Below, one piece after another: positions 54,442 to 62,873 of a stretch of DNA of 64,000 nt. The stretch's first letter is position 1; every line of letters begins with the position of its first letter. A program made the position numbers and the translations under genes. The notes under the pieces are model-generated. The model saw only the letters and a program-made list of their open reading frames with translations. It did no database searches and was not told where the DNA came from. The DNA is from Dietzia cinnamea NBRC 102147 (GTDB lineage Bacteria > Actinomycetota > Actinomycetes > Mycobacteriales > Mycobacteriaceae): contig NZ_BCSW01000001.1 of assembly GCF_001571065.1 (NCBI RefSeq), positions 169,133-233,132 on the forward strand, read 5' to 3'.

Positions 54442-55638
54442 ATGCCGCGCGATGTCACCGACCACCTCATGCCCGAGCTCGCCTGCTACGGCCTGGCCGA
54501 GCACAGCGCCGCGCCCGCGGACCTCATCGCCGAGGCCGCCCGCGCCGAGGAGCTGGGCCTCGGCGCGATTCTGCTCTCGGAGCGGTTCGCGCTCAAGGAC
54601 GCTGCGGTGATGGCCGGCGCCGCCGTGGCCGCGACCAGCCGCATCGGCGTGGGCACCGCCGCTACCAACCACAACACCCGCCACCCGCTGGTCACCGCCA
54701 CGATGGCCGCCACGCTGCACCGCATGTCCGGCGGCCGCTACGCGCTCGGGCTGGGGCGCGGGATCCCGGTGCTGTTCGACATCATGGGCCTGCCGCACGT
54801 GACCTCCGCGCAGCTCGAGGACGCGATCGGCCTCTACCGGACGCTGTGGGCGGGCGGCGCGGTGGTCGGCCACGATGGGCCCGCCGGCAGCTACCCGTAC
54901 CTGGTGCAGGACTCCGCGTTCGCCGAGGACATCCCCGTGCTGCTCATGGCTATGGGCGACAACCAGCTGCGGCTGGCCGGGCGGATCGCCGACGGGGTCG
55001 TGCTCCACACCTTCATGTCCGATGCGGCGGTCGAGCGCTGCGTGCGCCTGGTGCGCGAGTCTGCCGAGCGGGCCGGTCGCGATCCCGCCGGCGTCCGCGT
55101 CTGGTCCGTGATGGCGACGATCGAGGACTCGCTCGACGAGGCGGCGCGACTGCGCAAGCTCGTCGGGCGGCTGGCCACCTACCTCACCGGCTACGGCGAC
55201 GTCCTGGTCCGCGTCAACGACTGGGACCCGGCGGGGCTCGAGCGGTTCCGGGCCGACGAACGACTGTCGGCTCACTCCGGTGCGCTCGACGCGACCGACG
55301 ACCTCGACCTGCTCCGCCACGCGGCGGACGTCCTGCCCGACGAGTGGCTCGCCACCGCCGCGGTGGGCAGCGCCGCACGCTGCGCGGACCGGATCGACGG
55401 GCAGCTCGCGCTGGGCGCGGACTCGGTGGTGCTGCACGGCGCCACGCCCGACGAACTCGCCCCGGTGCTCGCCGAGTGGCGGCGTCGGCGGGACCCCGGC
55501 CGCTTCGCCCATCTCGACGCCAACCCGGGCCGGATCCGGTCGCGCCGCGACGCCAGCGCAGCGGACACGGCAGCGAACGCACCAGAGGCCGCCGAGCGAC
55601 CGGACACCGCCCGCCCACGAGAGGACCTGCCGTCATGA
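54442..55638 (+). CDS. Luciferase-like (LLM) oxidoreductase, probably F420-dependent
   Basis: A 398-residue TIM-barrel enzyme of the luciferase-like superfamily, in the group of long mycobacterial F420-dependent oxidoreductases. Typical segments are G-A-I-L-L-S-E-R-F, G-T-A-A-T-N-H-N-T-R-H-P near residue 75, and G-G-R-Y-A-L-G-L-G-R-G near 100 that binds the cofactor phosphate. The last ~40 residues are disordered. The start ATG 54442 has AGAGGG upstream. F420 rather than FMN is inferred from family and taxon. Coupled to the next gene by an ATGA overlap. Confidence 0.82.
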   Translation: MPRDVTDHLMPELACYGLAEHSAAPADLIAEAARAEELGLGAILLSERFALKDAAVMAGAAVAATSRIGVGTAATNHNTRHPLVTATMAATLHRMSGGRYALGLGRGIPVLFDIMGLPHVTSAQLEDAIGLYRTLWAGGAVVGHDGPAGSYPYLVQDSAFAEDIPVLLMAMGDNQLRLAGRIADGVVLHTFMSDAAVERCVRLVRESAERAGRDPAGVRVWSVMATIEDSLDEAARLRKLVGRLATYLTGYGDVLVRVNDWDPAGLERFRADERLSAHSGALDATDDLDLLRHAADVLPDEWLATAAVGSAARCADRIDGQLALGADSVVLHGATPDELAPVLAEWRRRRDPGRFAHLDANPGRIRSRRDASAADTAANAPEAAERPDTARPREDLPS

Positions 55639-56696
55639 CCAGCGTCGCGTCGAACCCCCGGGTGGCCTGCACGCCGGAGGAGGTGACGGCGCCGTGGCTG
55701 TCGGAGGCGCTCGGCACCGAGGTCCGGTCGGTACGCACAGAACTGGTGGGCACGGGGCAGATCGGGTGCTGCGTGGTGGCGCACGTCGACGGCGACGGGC
55801 TGCCACCGACGCTCTTCGTCAAGCTGCCGAATCCCGACGAGGGCATGCGCCCGCTGCTGCACGGCGTGTACCGGAGCGAGGTGCTGTTCTACCGCGACCT
55901 CGCGCCGACCGTCGCCGTCCGCGTGCCGCGGGCGCGGTTCGCGGAGCTCGGCGAGCGGGAGGGCGAGTTCACGCTGGTCCTGGACGACGTCTCGCCGCTC
56001 GTGCAGGGCGACCAGCTCACCGGCCTGTCCATCGAACAGGCCGTGGACTGCGCGACCAACCTCGCGGGTCTGCACGGGCCGCGGTGGTGCGACCCGGAGT
56101 TGCGACGCGTCGAGGGCCTGTCGGTGCCGACGGTCGAGGACAACGTCACGCTGCAGGAGCTCGGCGGGCCGGCGGTGGACGCATTCCTCTCCGAGCTCGG
56201 GGGAGGACTCGACGACGACGAGCGCCGCATCATGGCCGGGATCGCCCCGCTGATCGCACAGTGGGCCAGTGGGCGGGCCGAGCGGTTCGCTCTCCTGCAC
56301 GCGGACTACCGGGCCGACAACATGCTGGTCGACCCGGTCGGGAGCCGTCCCTCGCTGGCGTGCGACTGGCAGACGCTGGCGGTGGGCCTGCCCGGTCGGG
56401 ACCTGGGCGGCTTCCTCGGCTCGAGCCTCACGGTGGACGACCGGCGGTCCGCGGAGCGGGAGATGGTAGCGGAGTACCACCGTGCGCTGCTCGGTCACGG
56501 GGTCACCGGCTACTCGCTGGACGAGTGTTGGGAGGACTACGTCTACGGGCTGCTGCAGACTCCGGTGCTGGGGATCTTCGGGTGGATGTACGGGACGCGC
56601 ACGCCCCGCGGCGACGAGATGTTCACCGTGCTCATGCGCCGGTCGTGCCGCGCCATCGCCGACCACGACGCGCTGGCGGTGGCCCGGACCGGCTGA
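55635..56696 (+). CDS. Aminoglycoside phosphotransferase/ecdysteroid-kinase-like protein
   Basis: A 353-residue small-molecule kinase-like protein. The N-lobe Lys is in F-V-K-L-P-N-P; the catalytic loop is L-H-A-D-Y-R-A-D-N-M-L (H-x-D-x5-N) near residue 227, followed by C-D-W-Q as the metal-binding Asp. The sequence is closer to the CHK/DUF1679 group than to antibiotic kinases. The stop-start overlap with the oxidoreductase suggests both act on one compound, perhaps a steroid, terpenoid or xenobiotic. The substrate is unknown. Confidence 0.83.
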   Translation: MTSVASNPRVACTPEEVTAPWLSEALGTEVRSVRTELVGTGQIGCCVVAHVDGDGLPPTLFVKLPNPDEGMRPLLHGVYRSEVLFYRDLAPTVAVRVPRARFAELGEREGEFTLVLDDVSPLVQGDQLTGLSIEQAVDCATNLAGLHGPRWCDPELRRVEGLSVPTVEDNVTLQELGGPAVDAFLSELGGGLDDDERRIMAGIAPLIAQWASGRAERFALLHADYRADNMLVDPVGSRPSLACDWQTLAVGLPGRDLGGFLGSSLTVDDRRSAEREMVAEYHRALLGHGVTGYSLDECWEDYVYGLLQTPVLGIFGWMYGTRTPRGDEMFTVLMRRSCRAIADHDALAVARTG

Positions 56697-56750
56697 CTCC
56701 GGGCGCCGCCGGGGTGCGAGCCCACCTCGTCGTCGTCCCCGGCCGAAATG

Positions 56751-56828
56751 ACGAGATCCGCTACCCCGCCGCGGGATCCGCTACCCGTGTGAGGGGCGCG
56801 GATCCGTAGGCGGAGTAGCGGATCTCGT
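56751..56828. repeat. Palindromic intergenic repeat, copy 3
   Basis: Outer arms ACGAGATCCGCTAC (56751-56764) and GTAGCGGATCTCGT (56815-56828), a perfect 14-bp match; inner GGATCCGC (56774-56781) and GCGGATCC (56798-56805), the rest of the inner right arm having diverged. It lies between the convergent kinase-like and dps genes. Confidence 0.85.
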
Positions 56829-56853
56829 GGGTGGGAGGGTCAGGCCGAGCCGA

Positions 56854-57336
56854 TCAGACCGACTGGGCCTGCCACATCCAGTGCAGCTGCTCGAGCCGGG
56901 CGCTGATGCCGATGAGCAGGTCCTCGGTCACCGGGTCGTCGCCGACCTTGCCGATGTTGGCCCGAAGGCGCTTGATGGCCGCCTCGAGGGCCTCGGTCAT
57001 GACCAGCACGACCTTGTCGTCCGAGGTGAACTCGGCCGAGACCTCGTCCAGCGCGCTGTTGGCCGCGACCGTCGCGGAGCGGCCGTCCGGGCTGACGCCG
57101 ACGGCGGTGGCGCGCTCGGCCACCTCGTCGACGAAGGCGCGGGCGTCCGTGACGACCTCGTCGAGGGCGAGGTGGATGCTCCGGAAGCGCGGGCCGACGA
57201 CGGACCAGTGCGCCTGCTTGGCGACGAGCGACAGGTCGATCAGGTCGACCAGCGACTCCTGCAGGGCGTTCGTCACCGCCTCCTGAGCCTCGGCGGGGAC
57301 GAACGAGGTGAACAGACCATTCGAATCAGCAGCCAT
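56854..57336 (-). CDS. dps: Dps family ferritin-like DNA protection protein
   Basis: A 160-residue ferritin-like protein forming dodecamers that store iron and consume H2O2. The ferroxidase site residues are seen in K-Q-A-H-W-S-V-V-G, H-L-A-L-D-E-V and D-E-V-A-E-R-A. The N-terminus is short and not Lys-rich, so DNA binding may be weak. Start ATG 57336 is preferred over 57339 and a longer frame because GGGAG lies at the right distance. Convergent with the kinase-like gene, and following katA on the same strand. Confidence 0.92.
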   Translation of the reverse strand: MAADSNGLFTSFVPAEAQEAVTNALQESLVDLIDLSLVAKQAHWSVVGPRFRSIHLALDEVVTDARAFVDEVAERATAVGVSPDGRSATVAANSALDEVSAEFTSDDKVVLVMTEALEAAIKRLRANIGKVGDDPVTEDLLIGISARLEQLHWMWQAQSV

Positions 57337-57339
57337 CAT

Positions 57340-57411
57340 GGCTCCCTTCTGACCCGGTTTCTCCGGGTCGTGGAAGTGAATCGGATCGTGCACTGGACGT
57401 TCCCCAGTATG
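57340..57411 (-). promoter_or_regulatory. dps promoter and hairpin leader
   Basis: CATACT (-10, 57411-57406 on the minus strand) gives a leader of about 60 bases. In it GACCCGG (57363-57369 region) and CCGGGTC (57351-57357 region) form a 7-bp hairpin immediately upstream of the GGGAG ribosome site, so it could affect translation or stability. Confidence 0.45.
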
Positions 57412-57430
57412 CCCGTTCTGTTGACTGCCG

Positions 57431-58957
57431 TCAGTCCTGCAGCCGGTGGTTGCCGCGCGGGCCGGCCTCGACGCCGGCCTTGACGGCCTGGCACAGGCCC
57501 TCGTCGACGGCGGCCCAGTAGGCGTAGACGCGATCGAGCAGCTCGGTCTCGTCCGGGTGGATCGCGGACACGTGGCCGGCGATGTTGGCCGCCAGTCGCT
57601 CGCGCTCCTCGTCGTTCATCACCTCGCGGTACAGGATCGTCGCCTGGACCTGGTCCGTGTCATCGGCATGGGGGGTGAGGTCACCGCGGAAGATCTCGGT
57701 GCCCTCGGCGTCCCAGGCGCCGAGGTCGTAGGCCTTGGCCGGATCGGCCGCCGGCCCGCCGAGCGAGTTGGGGTGGTACTCGGCCTGCGCGGGGTGCGGG
57801 AACTCGAACTGCATGGCGCCCTCCTTGGAGTAGGAGTTCACCTCCGAGAGCGGCCGGTTGACCGGGACCTGCTGGTAGTTGGCACCGATGCGGTAGCGCT
57901 GGATGTCCGGGTAGGCGAAGACGCGGCCGAGCAGCATCTTGTCGGGCGAGAAGCCGATGCCCTTGACGATGTTGGTCGGCGCGAACGCGGCCTGCTCGAT
58001 CTGCGCGTGGTGGTTCTGCGGGTTGCGGTTCAGCGTCATGGTGCCGACCTTCCGCAGCGGGTAGTCGCGCTGCGACCACGTCTTGGTCAGGTCGAACGGG
58101 TTGTACCGGTAGGTGGCCGCCTCGGCGACCGGCATGACCTGGACGTGCAGGTCCCAGGACGGGTAGTCACCGTTCTTGATGGCCTCGTAGAGGTCCTCAC
58201 GGTGGTAGTCGGCGTTCTCGCCGGCCAGCTTGTCGGCCTCCGCCTGGGTGAGGTTCTTGATGCCCTGGTTGGTCTTGAAGTGGAACTTGACCCAGTGGCG
58301 CACGCCCTCGGCGTTGATGAACTGGTAGGTGTGCGAGCCGAAGCCGTCCATGTGACGCCAGGTGGCGGGGATGCCGCGGTCGCCCATGAGCCAGGTGACC
58401 TGGTGGGTGGACTCGGGGCTCAGGGTCCAGAAGTCCCACTGCATGGCGTGGTTGCGCAGGCCCGAGGCGTTCTTCCGGCGCTGCGAGTGGATGAAGTCAG
58501 GGAACTTGATGGCGTCGCGGATGAAGAAGATCGGGGTGTTGTTGCCGACGAGGTCGTAATTGCCCTCCTCGGTGTAGAACTTCAGCGCGAAGCCGCGCGG
58601 GTCGCGCCACGTGTCCGGGCTGCCCTTCTCACCGGCGACAGTGGAGAAGCGGGCCAGCATGGGGGTCTTGACGCCCTTCTGGAACAGGCCGGCGCAGGTG
58701 ATGTCGGAGATGTCCTCGGTGGTCTCGAAGACGCCGAACGCGCCCGAGCCCTTGGCGTGGGGCAGACGCTCCGGGATGTTCTCGCGGTTGAAGTGGGCGA
58801 GCTTCTCGATGAGGTAGAAGTCGTGCAGCGCCTGCGGGCCGCTCTTGCCGACCTGGGCGCTGAACTCGTCGCTGGGGACGGGCTGGCCACTGTCGGTGGT
58901 GGTGTGCGAGCCGGGCTGGAAGTCGCGAACGCCGCGGTCGGCGGGGTGAACGGTCAC
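57431..58957 (-). CDS. katA: Monofunctional heme catalase (clade 3)
   Basis: A 508-residue catalase that dismutates H2O2. The active-site His lies in I-P-E-R-L-P-H-A-K-G-S-G-A (about residue 55), the distal Asn in D-L-V-G-N-N-T-P, and the proximal heme Tyr in R-V-F-A-Y-P-D-I-Q-R-Y-R (about 345). The length fits small-subunit clade 3 enzymes. GTG 58957 has GAGGAG nine bases upstream; the open frame beyond it reads His/Thr-rich leader sequence. It follows furA by 55 bases and probably shares its transcript. Confidence 0.95.
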   Translation of the reverse strand: MTVHPADRGVRDFQPGSHTTTDSGQPVPSDEFSAQVGKSGPQALHDFYLIEKLAHFNRENIPERLPHAKGSGAFGVFETTEDISDITCAGLFQKGVKTPMLARFSTVAGEKGSPDTWRDPRGFALKFYTEEGNYDLVGNNTPIFFIRDAIKFPDFIHSQRRKNASGLRNHAMQWDFWTLSPESTHQVTWLMGDRGIPATWRHMDGFGSHTYQFINAEGVRHWVKFHFKTNQGIKNLTQAEADKLAGENADYHREDLYEAIKNGDYPSWDLHVQVMPVAEAATYRYNPFDLTKTWSQRDYPLRKVGTMTLNRNPQNHHAQIEQAAFAPTNIVKGIGFSPDKMLLGRVFAYPDIQRYRIGANYQQVPVNRPLSEVNSYSKEGAMQFEFPHPAQAEYHPNSLGGPAADPAKAYDLGAWDAEGTEIFRGDLTPHADDTDQVQATILYREVMNDEERERLAANIAGHVSAIHPDETELLDRVYAYWAAVDEGLCQAVKAGVEAGPRGNHRLQD

Positions 58958-59012
58958 GTCGTGATGCTCCTCGGGTGAGTGGTGTGGAGTGGATGTGATC
59001 TGGGTCTCAGTC

Positions 59013-59450
59013 TTAGACGAGCGCGGACTGCTTCGCCCGACATTCGGGACATGTGCCCCAGTAGTTGACCTCTGCTTCGTCGATCCGGAAGCCGTGGTCA
59101 CTGTCGGCGGAGAGGCAGGGTGCGTGCCCGACCGCGCATTCGACGTCCTCAATGCGCCCGCAGTGCCGGCACACGAGGTGATGGTGGTTGTCCCCCGTGC
59201 GTCGCTCGTACCGCGCCGGCGAGCCGGCGGGTTCGATACGGCGCATGAGACCGACCTCGGTGCACACCCGCAGCGCGTCGTAGACGGTCTGCGTGGACAC
59301 CGCGCCCAGTCGTTCCCGGACGAGGGAGGCGACATCCTCCGCCGCGATATGGGGACGACCGGCGACGACGTCGAGGACCGCAAGACGCGGCGAGGTGACC
59401 CTCAACCCGGCTTGCCGGAGCAGTGCTCCCTGTTCCTCTGCTGTCGTCAT
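59013..59450 (-). CDS. furA: Fur-family regulator (FurA/PerR-like)
   Basis: A 145-residue metal-dependent repressor. The winged helix is in residues about 15-80 (L-R-V-T-S-P-R, T-Q-T-V-Y-D-A-L), the metal site includes H-H-H-L-V-C-R-H-C-G, and the structural zinc C-x2-C pairs are C-R-H-C and C-P-E-C. Upstream of a catalase it is expected to derepress under peroxide, as mycobacterial FurA does for katG. ATG 59450 is chosen because TATGGT ends seven bases upstream (the other ATG, 59462, lies inside the hexamer). M. tuberculosis furA is also translated from a leaderless mRNA. Confidence 0.93.
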   Translation of the reverse strand: MTTAEEQGALLRQAGLRVTSPRLAVLDVVAGRPHIAAEDVASLVRERLGAVSTQTVYDALRVCTEVGLMRRIEPAGSPARYERRTGDNHHHLVCRHCGRIEDVECAVGHAPCLSADSDHGFRIDEAEVNYWGTCPECRAKQSALV

Positions 59451-59457
59451 GGCATCC

Positions 59458-59463
59458 ACCATA
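59458..59463 (-). promoter_or_regulatory. -10 hexamer of a probable leaderless promoter (furA)
   Basis: TATGGT on the minus strand, seven bases before the ATG at 59450. Confidence 0.6.
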
Positions 59464-59470
59464 GCCCACT

Positions 59471-59490
59471 TTTTGGAACTAGTCCAGAAA
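59471..59490. promoter_or_regulatory. Candidate FurA operator
   Basis: An AT-rich imperfect inverted repeat, TTTTGGA-ACTAG-TCCAGAA, just upstream of the furA -10. This is where an AT-rich FurA site lies in mycobacteria, so autoregulation is likely. Confidence 0.5.
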
Positions 59491-59544
59491 GAGAACGACT
59501 CCGTTATAGGAAATACTAGGGGTCGCGCGGCGGCCGCGGCCGAC

Positions 59545-59550
59545 TAGGCT
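59545..59550 (+). promoter_or_regulatory. -10 hexamer, probable universal stress gene promoter
   Basis: TAGGCT about 34 bases before the ATG at 59584, which has a CAGGAGGAA ribosome site. Confidence 0.45.
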
Positions 59551-59583
59551 GGCCCGCGACCCGAGAACGCGCAGGAGGAAGCC

Positions 59584-60438
59584 ATGACGGATACCGCCAC
59601 CGGACCTATCGTGTGCGGCTATGACGGCTCGCAGGACTCCCGTCGAGCCGTGGCCTGGGCCGCCTCGCGGGCCCGCGGGCTGGGCGCCTCTCTCGAGGTG
59701 ATCTCGGCCGACCGCGCCGTCGGTCGCGTGGTCGCCTTCGACGACACCGCCCGCGCCAACGTCGAGGGCGCCATGCGTGACCAGCTCGCCGATCTCGTCG
59801 GCGACGTCCCCACCACGTATCGGGTGATCGCCGACAACCCCGTCGGGGCACTGGTCGAGGCGGGCCGCGACGCGTCGGCGATCGTCGTGGGCAGCCGCGG
59901 ACTCACCGCGCGCGAGGACTTCGCGATGGGGTCCACCTCGGCCGGGGTCGTCGAGCACGCTCCCTGCCCGGTCATCGTCATCACGCCGCACACGCCCGCG
60001 GAGCCCACCGGGGGCCCGGTCGTGTTGGCCGCCGACGGGTCGGAGGCCAGCAGCGCGGCCGTCGCGTACGCGTTCGCCGAGGCCGAGCGCCGCGGGAGCG
60101 GATTGCGGGCGATCCACTCGGTCGAGGTGCCCCGACTCCCGGGGGCCTCACTGTTCGACCTCGATCAACTCGCGGAGAGCGTTCTCGCCGAGGACGAGAA
60201 GGAGGTCCTCGACTCGCTCGCCCCGCACGAGGCCCGCCACCCCGGTGTGAAGGTCGAGCTCATCCTCGTCGTCGGCGAGCCCGCCGTCACGATCGCTGAC
60301 GAAGCTGCGGGCGCGCCGTTGCTGGTCACCGGTTCGCGGGGCCACGGCGGCTTCGCCGGCCTGCTGCTGGGATCGGTCAGTCGGCGCCTGCTGCAGACGG
60401 CGCCGTGCCCGGTCGCGGTCGTCCGCCCCACCGCCTGA
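59584..60438 (+). CDS. Tandem universal stress protein
   Basis: A 284-residue protein with two UspA domains (residues about 10-135 and 145-280). Each carries the ATP-binding signature: V-V-G-S-R-G with G-S-T in the first and V-T-G-S-R-G-H-G-G with G-S-V-S in the second. Such tandem proteins are common in mycobacteria, often in hypoxia and stress regulons. It is divergent from furA. Cytosolic. Confidence 0.92.
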   Translation: MTDTATGPIVCGYDGSQDSRRAVAWAASRARGLGASLEVISADRAVGRVVAFDDTARANVEGAMRDQLADLVGDVPTTYRVIADNPVGALVEAGRDASAIVVGSRGLTAREDFAMGSTSAGVVEHAPCPVIVITPHTPAEPTGGPVVLAADGSEASSAAVAYAFAEAERRGSGLRAIHSVEVPRLPGASLFDLDQLAESVLAEDEKEVLDSLAPHEARHPGVKVELILVVGEPAVTIADEAAGAPLLVTGSRGHGGFAGLLLGSVSRRLLQTAPCPVAVVRPTA

Positions 60439-60506
60439 CCCTGCGCGCATCCGACCCCACATCCTCCGCGACGTCGGGTCCGGCTGGTCCTGCACGGGAT
60501 CGCAGC

Positions 60507-61690
60507 TCAGGCCGGGCCGATGCGCAGCATCCGGGTGAGGGTCGGCTGCCACATGATGCCCGGGGCGTCGCCGCGGGAGGCGATCGTGCCGGTCAGCTCC
60601 ATCGGCTCGTCGTAGGGGGCGTGGCCGACGAAGGTCCGGGCGACCTCGCGGCCCGTCTCCACGTCCGTCGAGATGACATCGACCGGGCCGACCTTCTGGG
60701 CCAGCCCCTGATCGAGCGGCAGCGCCGCCGAGCCGAGCGTGTGGGTTCGCCGCGGACCGTACGCCAGCGCGTGGATGAGCCCGTCACCCGTCGTCAGCTT
60801 GGGCAGGGACGCCGTCCCGGCGGTCGAGGAGCCGTACGTGTTGACCAGCACCAGGGCGCCGCCGAACGCGATGATCGAGTTTTCCGAGGTCCGGGTGCTC
60901 GGCGTCATCGGTGATCGCCACCAGCGAGTCGCCGGGGCCGAAGTAGGTGGGAGTCGTCCCCGACCCGTGCGCCAACAGGCCCGGTTTCCGCGCCGGGCCC
61001 ACCTCGTATCCGCCCCGCCAGCGCACGGTCGGCGACCCGTCGGCCGAGGTGTCGATCTCATAGAGCGCGCGGGTGGTGATCACCGACGCGCCTCCCCGCC
61101 GGACGGTCAGCCCGTTCGAGATCTTCTCCCCTGCGGGCAGGGCGAGGAAGCGGAGCTCGTCGTCGTCGACACCGGCACCGTGGTCCGCGCCGACCGTTGC
61201 GTGACCGCCTCCGTCACCGCCACTCCTCGCACCGCCGGGCCGCACGGTGCCCACCACCCCGCCGGACGTCGCGAACCACACGCGCCCGTCGAAGGCGGGC
61301 ATGAGCCCGGTGATCGCGTCCCCGTCGGGGACGGCCGGCGCGAGGTCGGCCAGAACGTCGACCGTCATGCGCCAGGAGCCGTCGGGAGCACGATGATGCC
61401 CGACGGCGAGGAGCCTGCGGTCCCCGTCCGCGACCACCACCCGGTCCTGCGCGTCGAGGTACCCGTAGACCCCGCCGAGCAGCGCGCCCTTGGTCAGCTG
61501 CACCTCCGCCAGCACCGCCGCGGTGTCCGGATGGAAGAGCTTGACCGTTGGCGCGAGCGGGGTGGGCGGGGCCGAGGCCGGGCGGGGAGGCCGGCTGAGC
61601 GACGGCAGCAGGGGGCATCGCCGCGCTGACGCCTGCGGCGACCACCGCAGAGGAGAGGAGTGCTGCGAGAGTCCGGGTCGACGCGTCCAT
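60507..61690 (-). pseudogene. Secreted protein gene with two frameshifts
   Basis: A minus-strand gene whose parts lie in different frames. A signal peptide starts at ATG 61690 (M-D-A-S-T-R-T-L-A-A-L-L, A-V-A-Q cleavage). The mature part continues in another frame after about 61590 (T-V-K-L-F-H-P-D-T-A-A-V-L-A-E) to about 60890 (F-G-P-G-D-S-L-V-A-I-T-D-D), then in a third frame (N-S-I-I-A-F-G-G-A-L-V-L-V-N-T-Y-G) to the stop at 60507. Both shifts look like one extra base in G/C runs. The repeated beta-strand character suggests a beta-propeller. Either a decayed gene or two sequence errors. Confidence 0.75.
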
Positions 61691-61787
61691 GCAGTGATTC
61701 CGCGACACCCCGCCCGGTGGGCGCGGCCCGGTACGCGCGGTCCCGGCCCGATTTGGACGCAACCGTGGCGGCGAATCGGGCAGTACA

Positions 61788-61829
61788 CCGCCATGGCTAC
61801 GTCCATTTCCGCCATGAGTACGTCCATCC
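61788..61829. repeat. 21-bp tandem duplication upstream of the frameshifted gene
   Basis: Two adjacent 21-base units, CCGCCATGGCTACGTCCAT.. (61788-61808) and CCGCCATGAGTACGTCCAT.. (61809-61829), differ at four positions. They lie in the region between the divergent frameshifted and sortase genes, so a regulatory role is possible. Confidence 0.6.
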
Positions 61830-61976
61830 GAGTGAGAGGGCCTGTGGAGTGGCCGTGAGACGATCTCTCCAGCGCTGGACGATGCAAGCGCGGGCGGTGG
61901 GTGGGCGCGAGCCCGGGCAAACTCGGCCACCAGGGCGACACAGGCCACACGGGACACACGGACGACCGGGGGGTCG

Positions 61977-62870
61977 ATGAGGACACGAACCAGCCGACTC
62001 GGCGCCGCCCGGATAGTCGGCGAGCTGCTGCTCACGGTGGGCGCGGTGCTACTGCTCTACCTGTTCTACGAGGCGTTCTGGAGCAATCTCGACTCGCGGC
62101 GCCTGCAGAACGAGGCGGCCGCCGGGCTCGAGCAGCGATGGTCGAGCGGCCCGGTCTCACAAGCCGCCGCTGACGCCGCGGGGACCGCCGCCGGGTCCGC
62201 GGACCCGGCCACCCGCGCGTCCGATGGCGAACCGGTGCCGCCCGCCGTTCCGGCCCTGGGCGAGGCGTTCGCCCGCGTCCACCTGCCGACGCTCGGTGAC
62301 GACGCGGCCTACGCGGTGGTCGAGGGAACGCGCGCGGAGGACCTGCGCACGGGGCCGGGACATTATCCCGGGACCCAGATGCCGGGCGAGGTGGGCAACT
62401 CCGCGCTGGCCGGTCACCGCAACGGGTCCGGCGCCGTGTTCGAGCATCTCGACCGGCTGGGGTCGTGCGACGCCGTCGTCATCGAGACCGCCACGCAGTG
62501 GCTGACCTACCGCGTACTTCCGGTGGAGGCCGGCAGCGCCGAACGATTGGCCGCTGCGCAGAACTGCCTCGCGCCGGAGCAGTCGGATCGGATCGCGACC
62601 GGCGACTACGCCCACGTCCGGGGCGTGCACGTCACCTCACCGGACGCGGTGGAGGTCATCGCGCCGGTGCCGGGGGCAGCAGGCGGGTCCAGCGCGGCGG
62701 GTACGGCGGAGGAGGTCGGCGCGGCGGAGCTCGCCGGAGCCCCCGAACGCCTGCTCACCCTGACCACCTGCCACCCGATGTACTCGAATGCCGAGAGGCT
62801 GATCGTGCACGCCGTGCTCACCGAGGCCACGGCCAAGACCGACGGCCGCCCGGCCGCGTTGGAGGACTGA
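61977..62870 (+). CDS. srtE: Class E sortase
   Basis: A 297-residue transpeptidase that links surface proteins to the cell wall. An N-terminal membrane helix (L-L-L-T-V-G-A-V-L-L-L-Y-L-F-Y) is followed by a low-complexity linker and the sortase barrel. The catalytic His is in L-A-G-H-R-N-G, Cys in T-L-T-T-C-H-P and Arg in N-A-E-R-L-I-V; the family is class E by the T-C-H-P form. Such housekeeping sortases of high-GC actinobacteria recognise L-A-x-T-G. No substrate gene is seen in the window. Confidence 0.88.
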   Translation: MRTRTSRLGAARIVGELLLTVGAVLLLYLFYEAFWSNLDSRRLQNEAAAGLEQRWSSGPVSQAAADAAGTAAGSADPATRASDGEPVPPAVPALGEAFARVHLPTLGDDAAYAVVEGTRAEDLRTGPGHYPGTQMPGEVGNSALAGHRNGSGAVFEHLDRLGSCDAVVIETATQWLTYRVLPVEAGSAERLAAAQNCLAPEQSDRIATGDYAHVRGVHVTSPDAVEVIAPVPGAAGGSSAAGTAEEVGAAELAGAPERLLTLTTCHPMYSNAERLIVHAVLTEATAKTDGRPAALED

Positions 62871-62873
62871 CCG

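Noticed and set aside
55635..56696. Antibiotic-resistance kinase
   Set aside because: The catalytic motifs are of the general APH/CHK fold, but sequence and coupling to an oxidoreductase do not resemble known aminoglycoside kinases.
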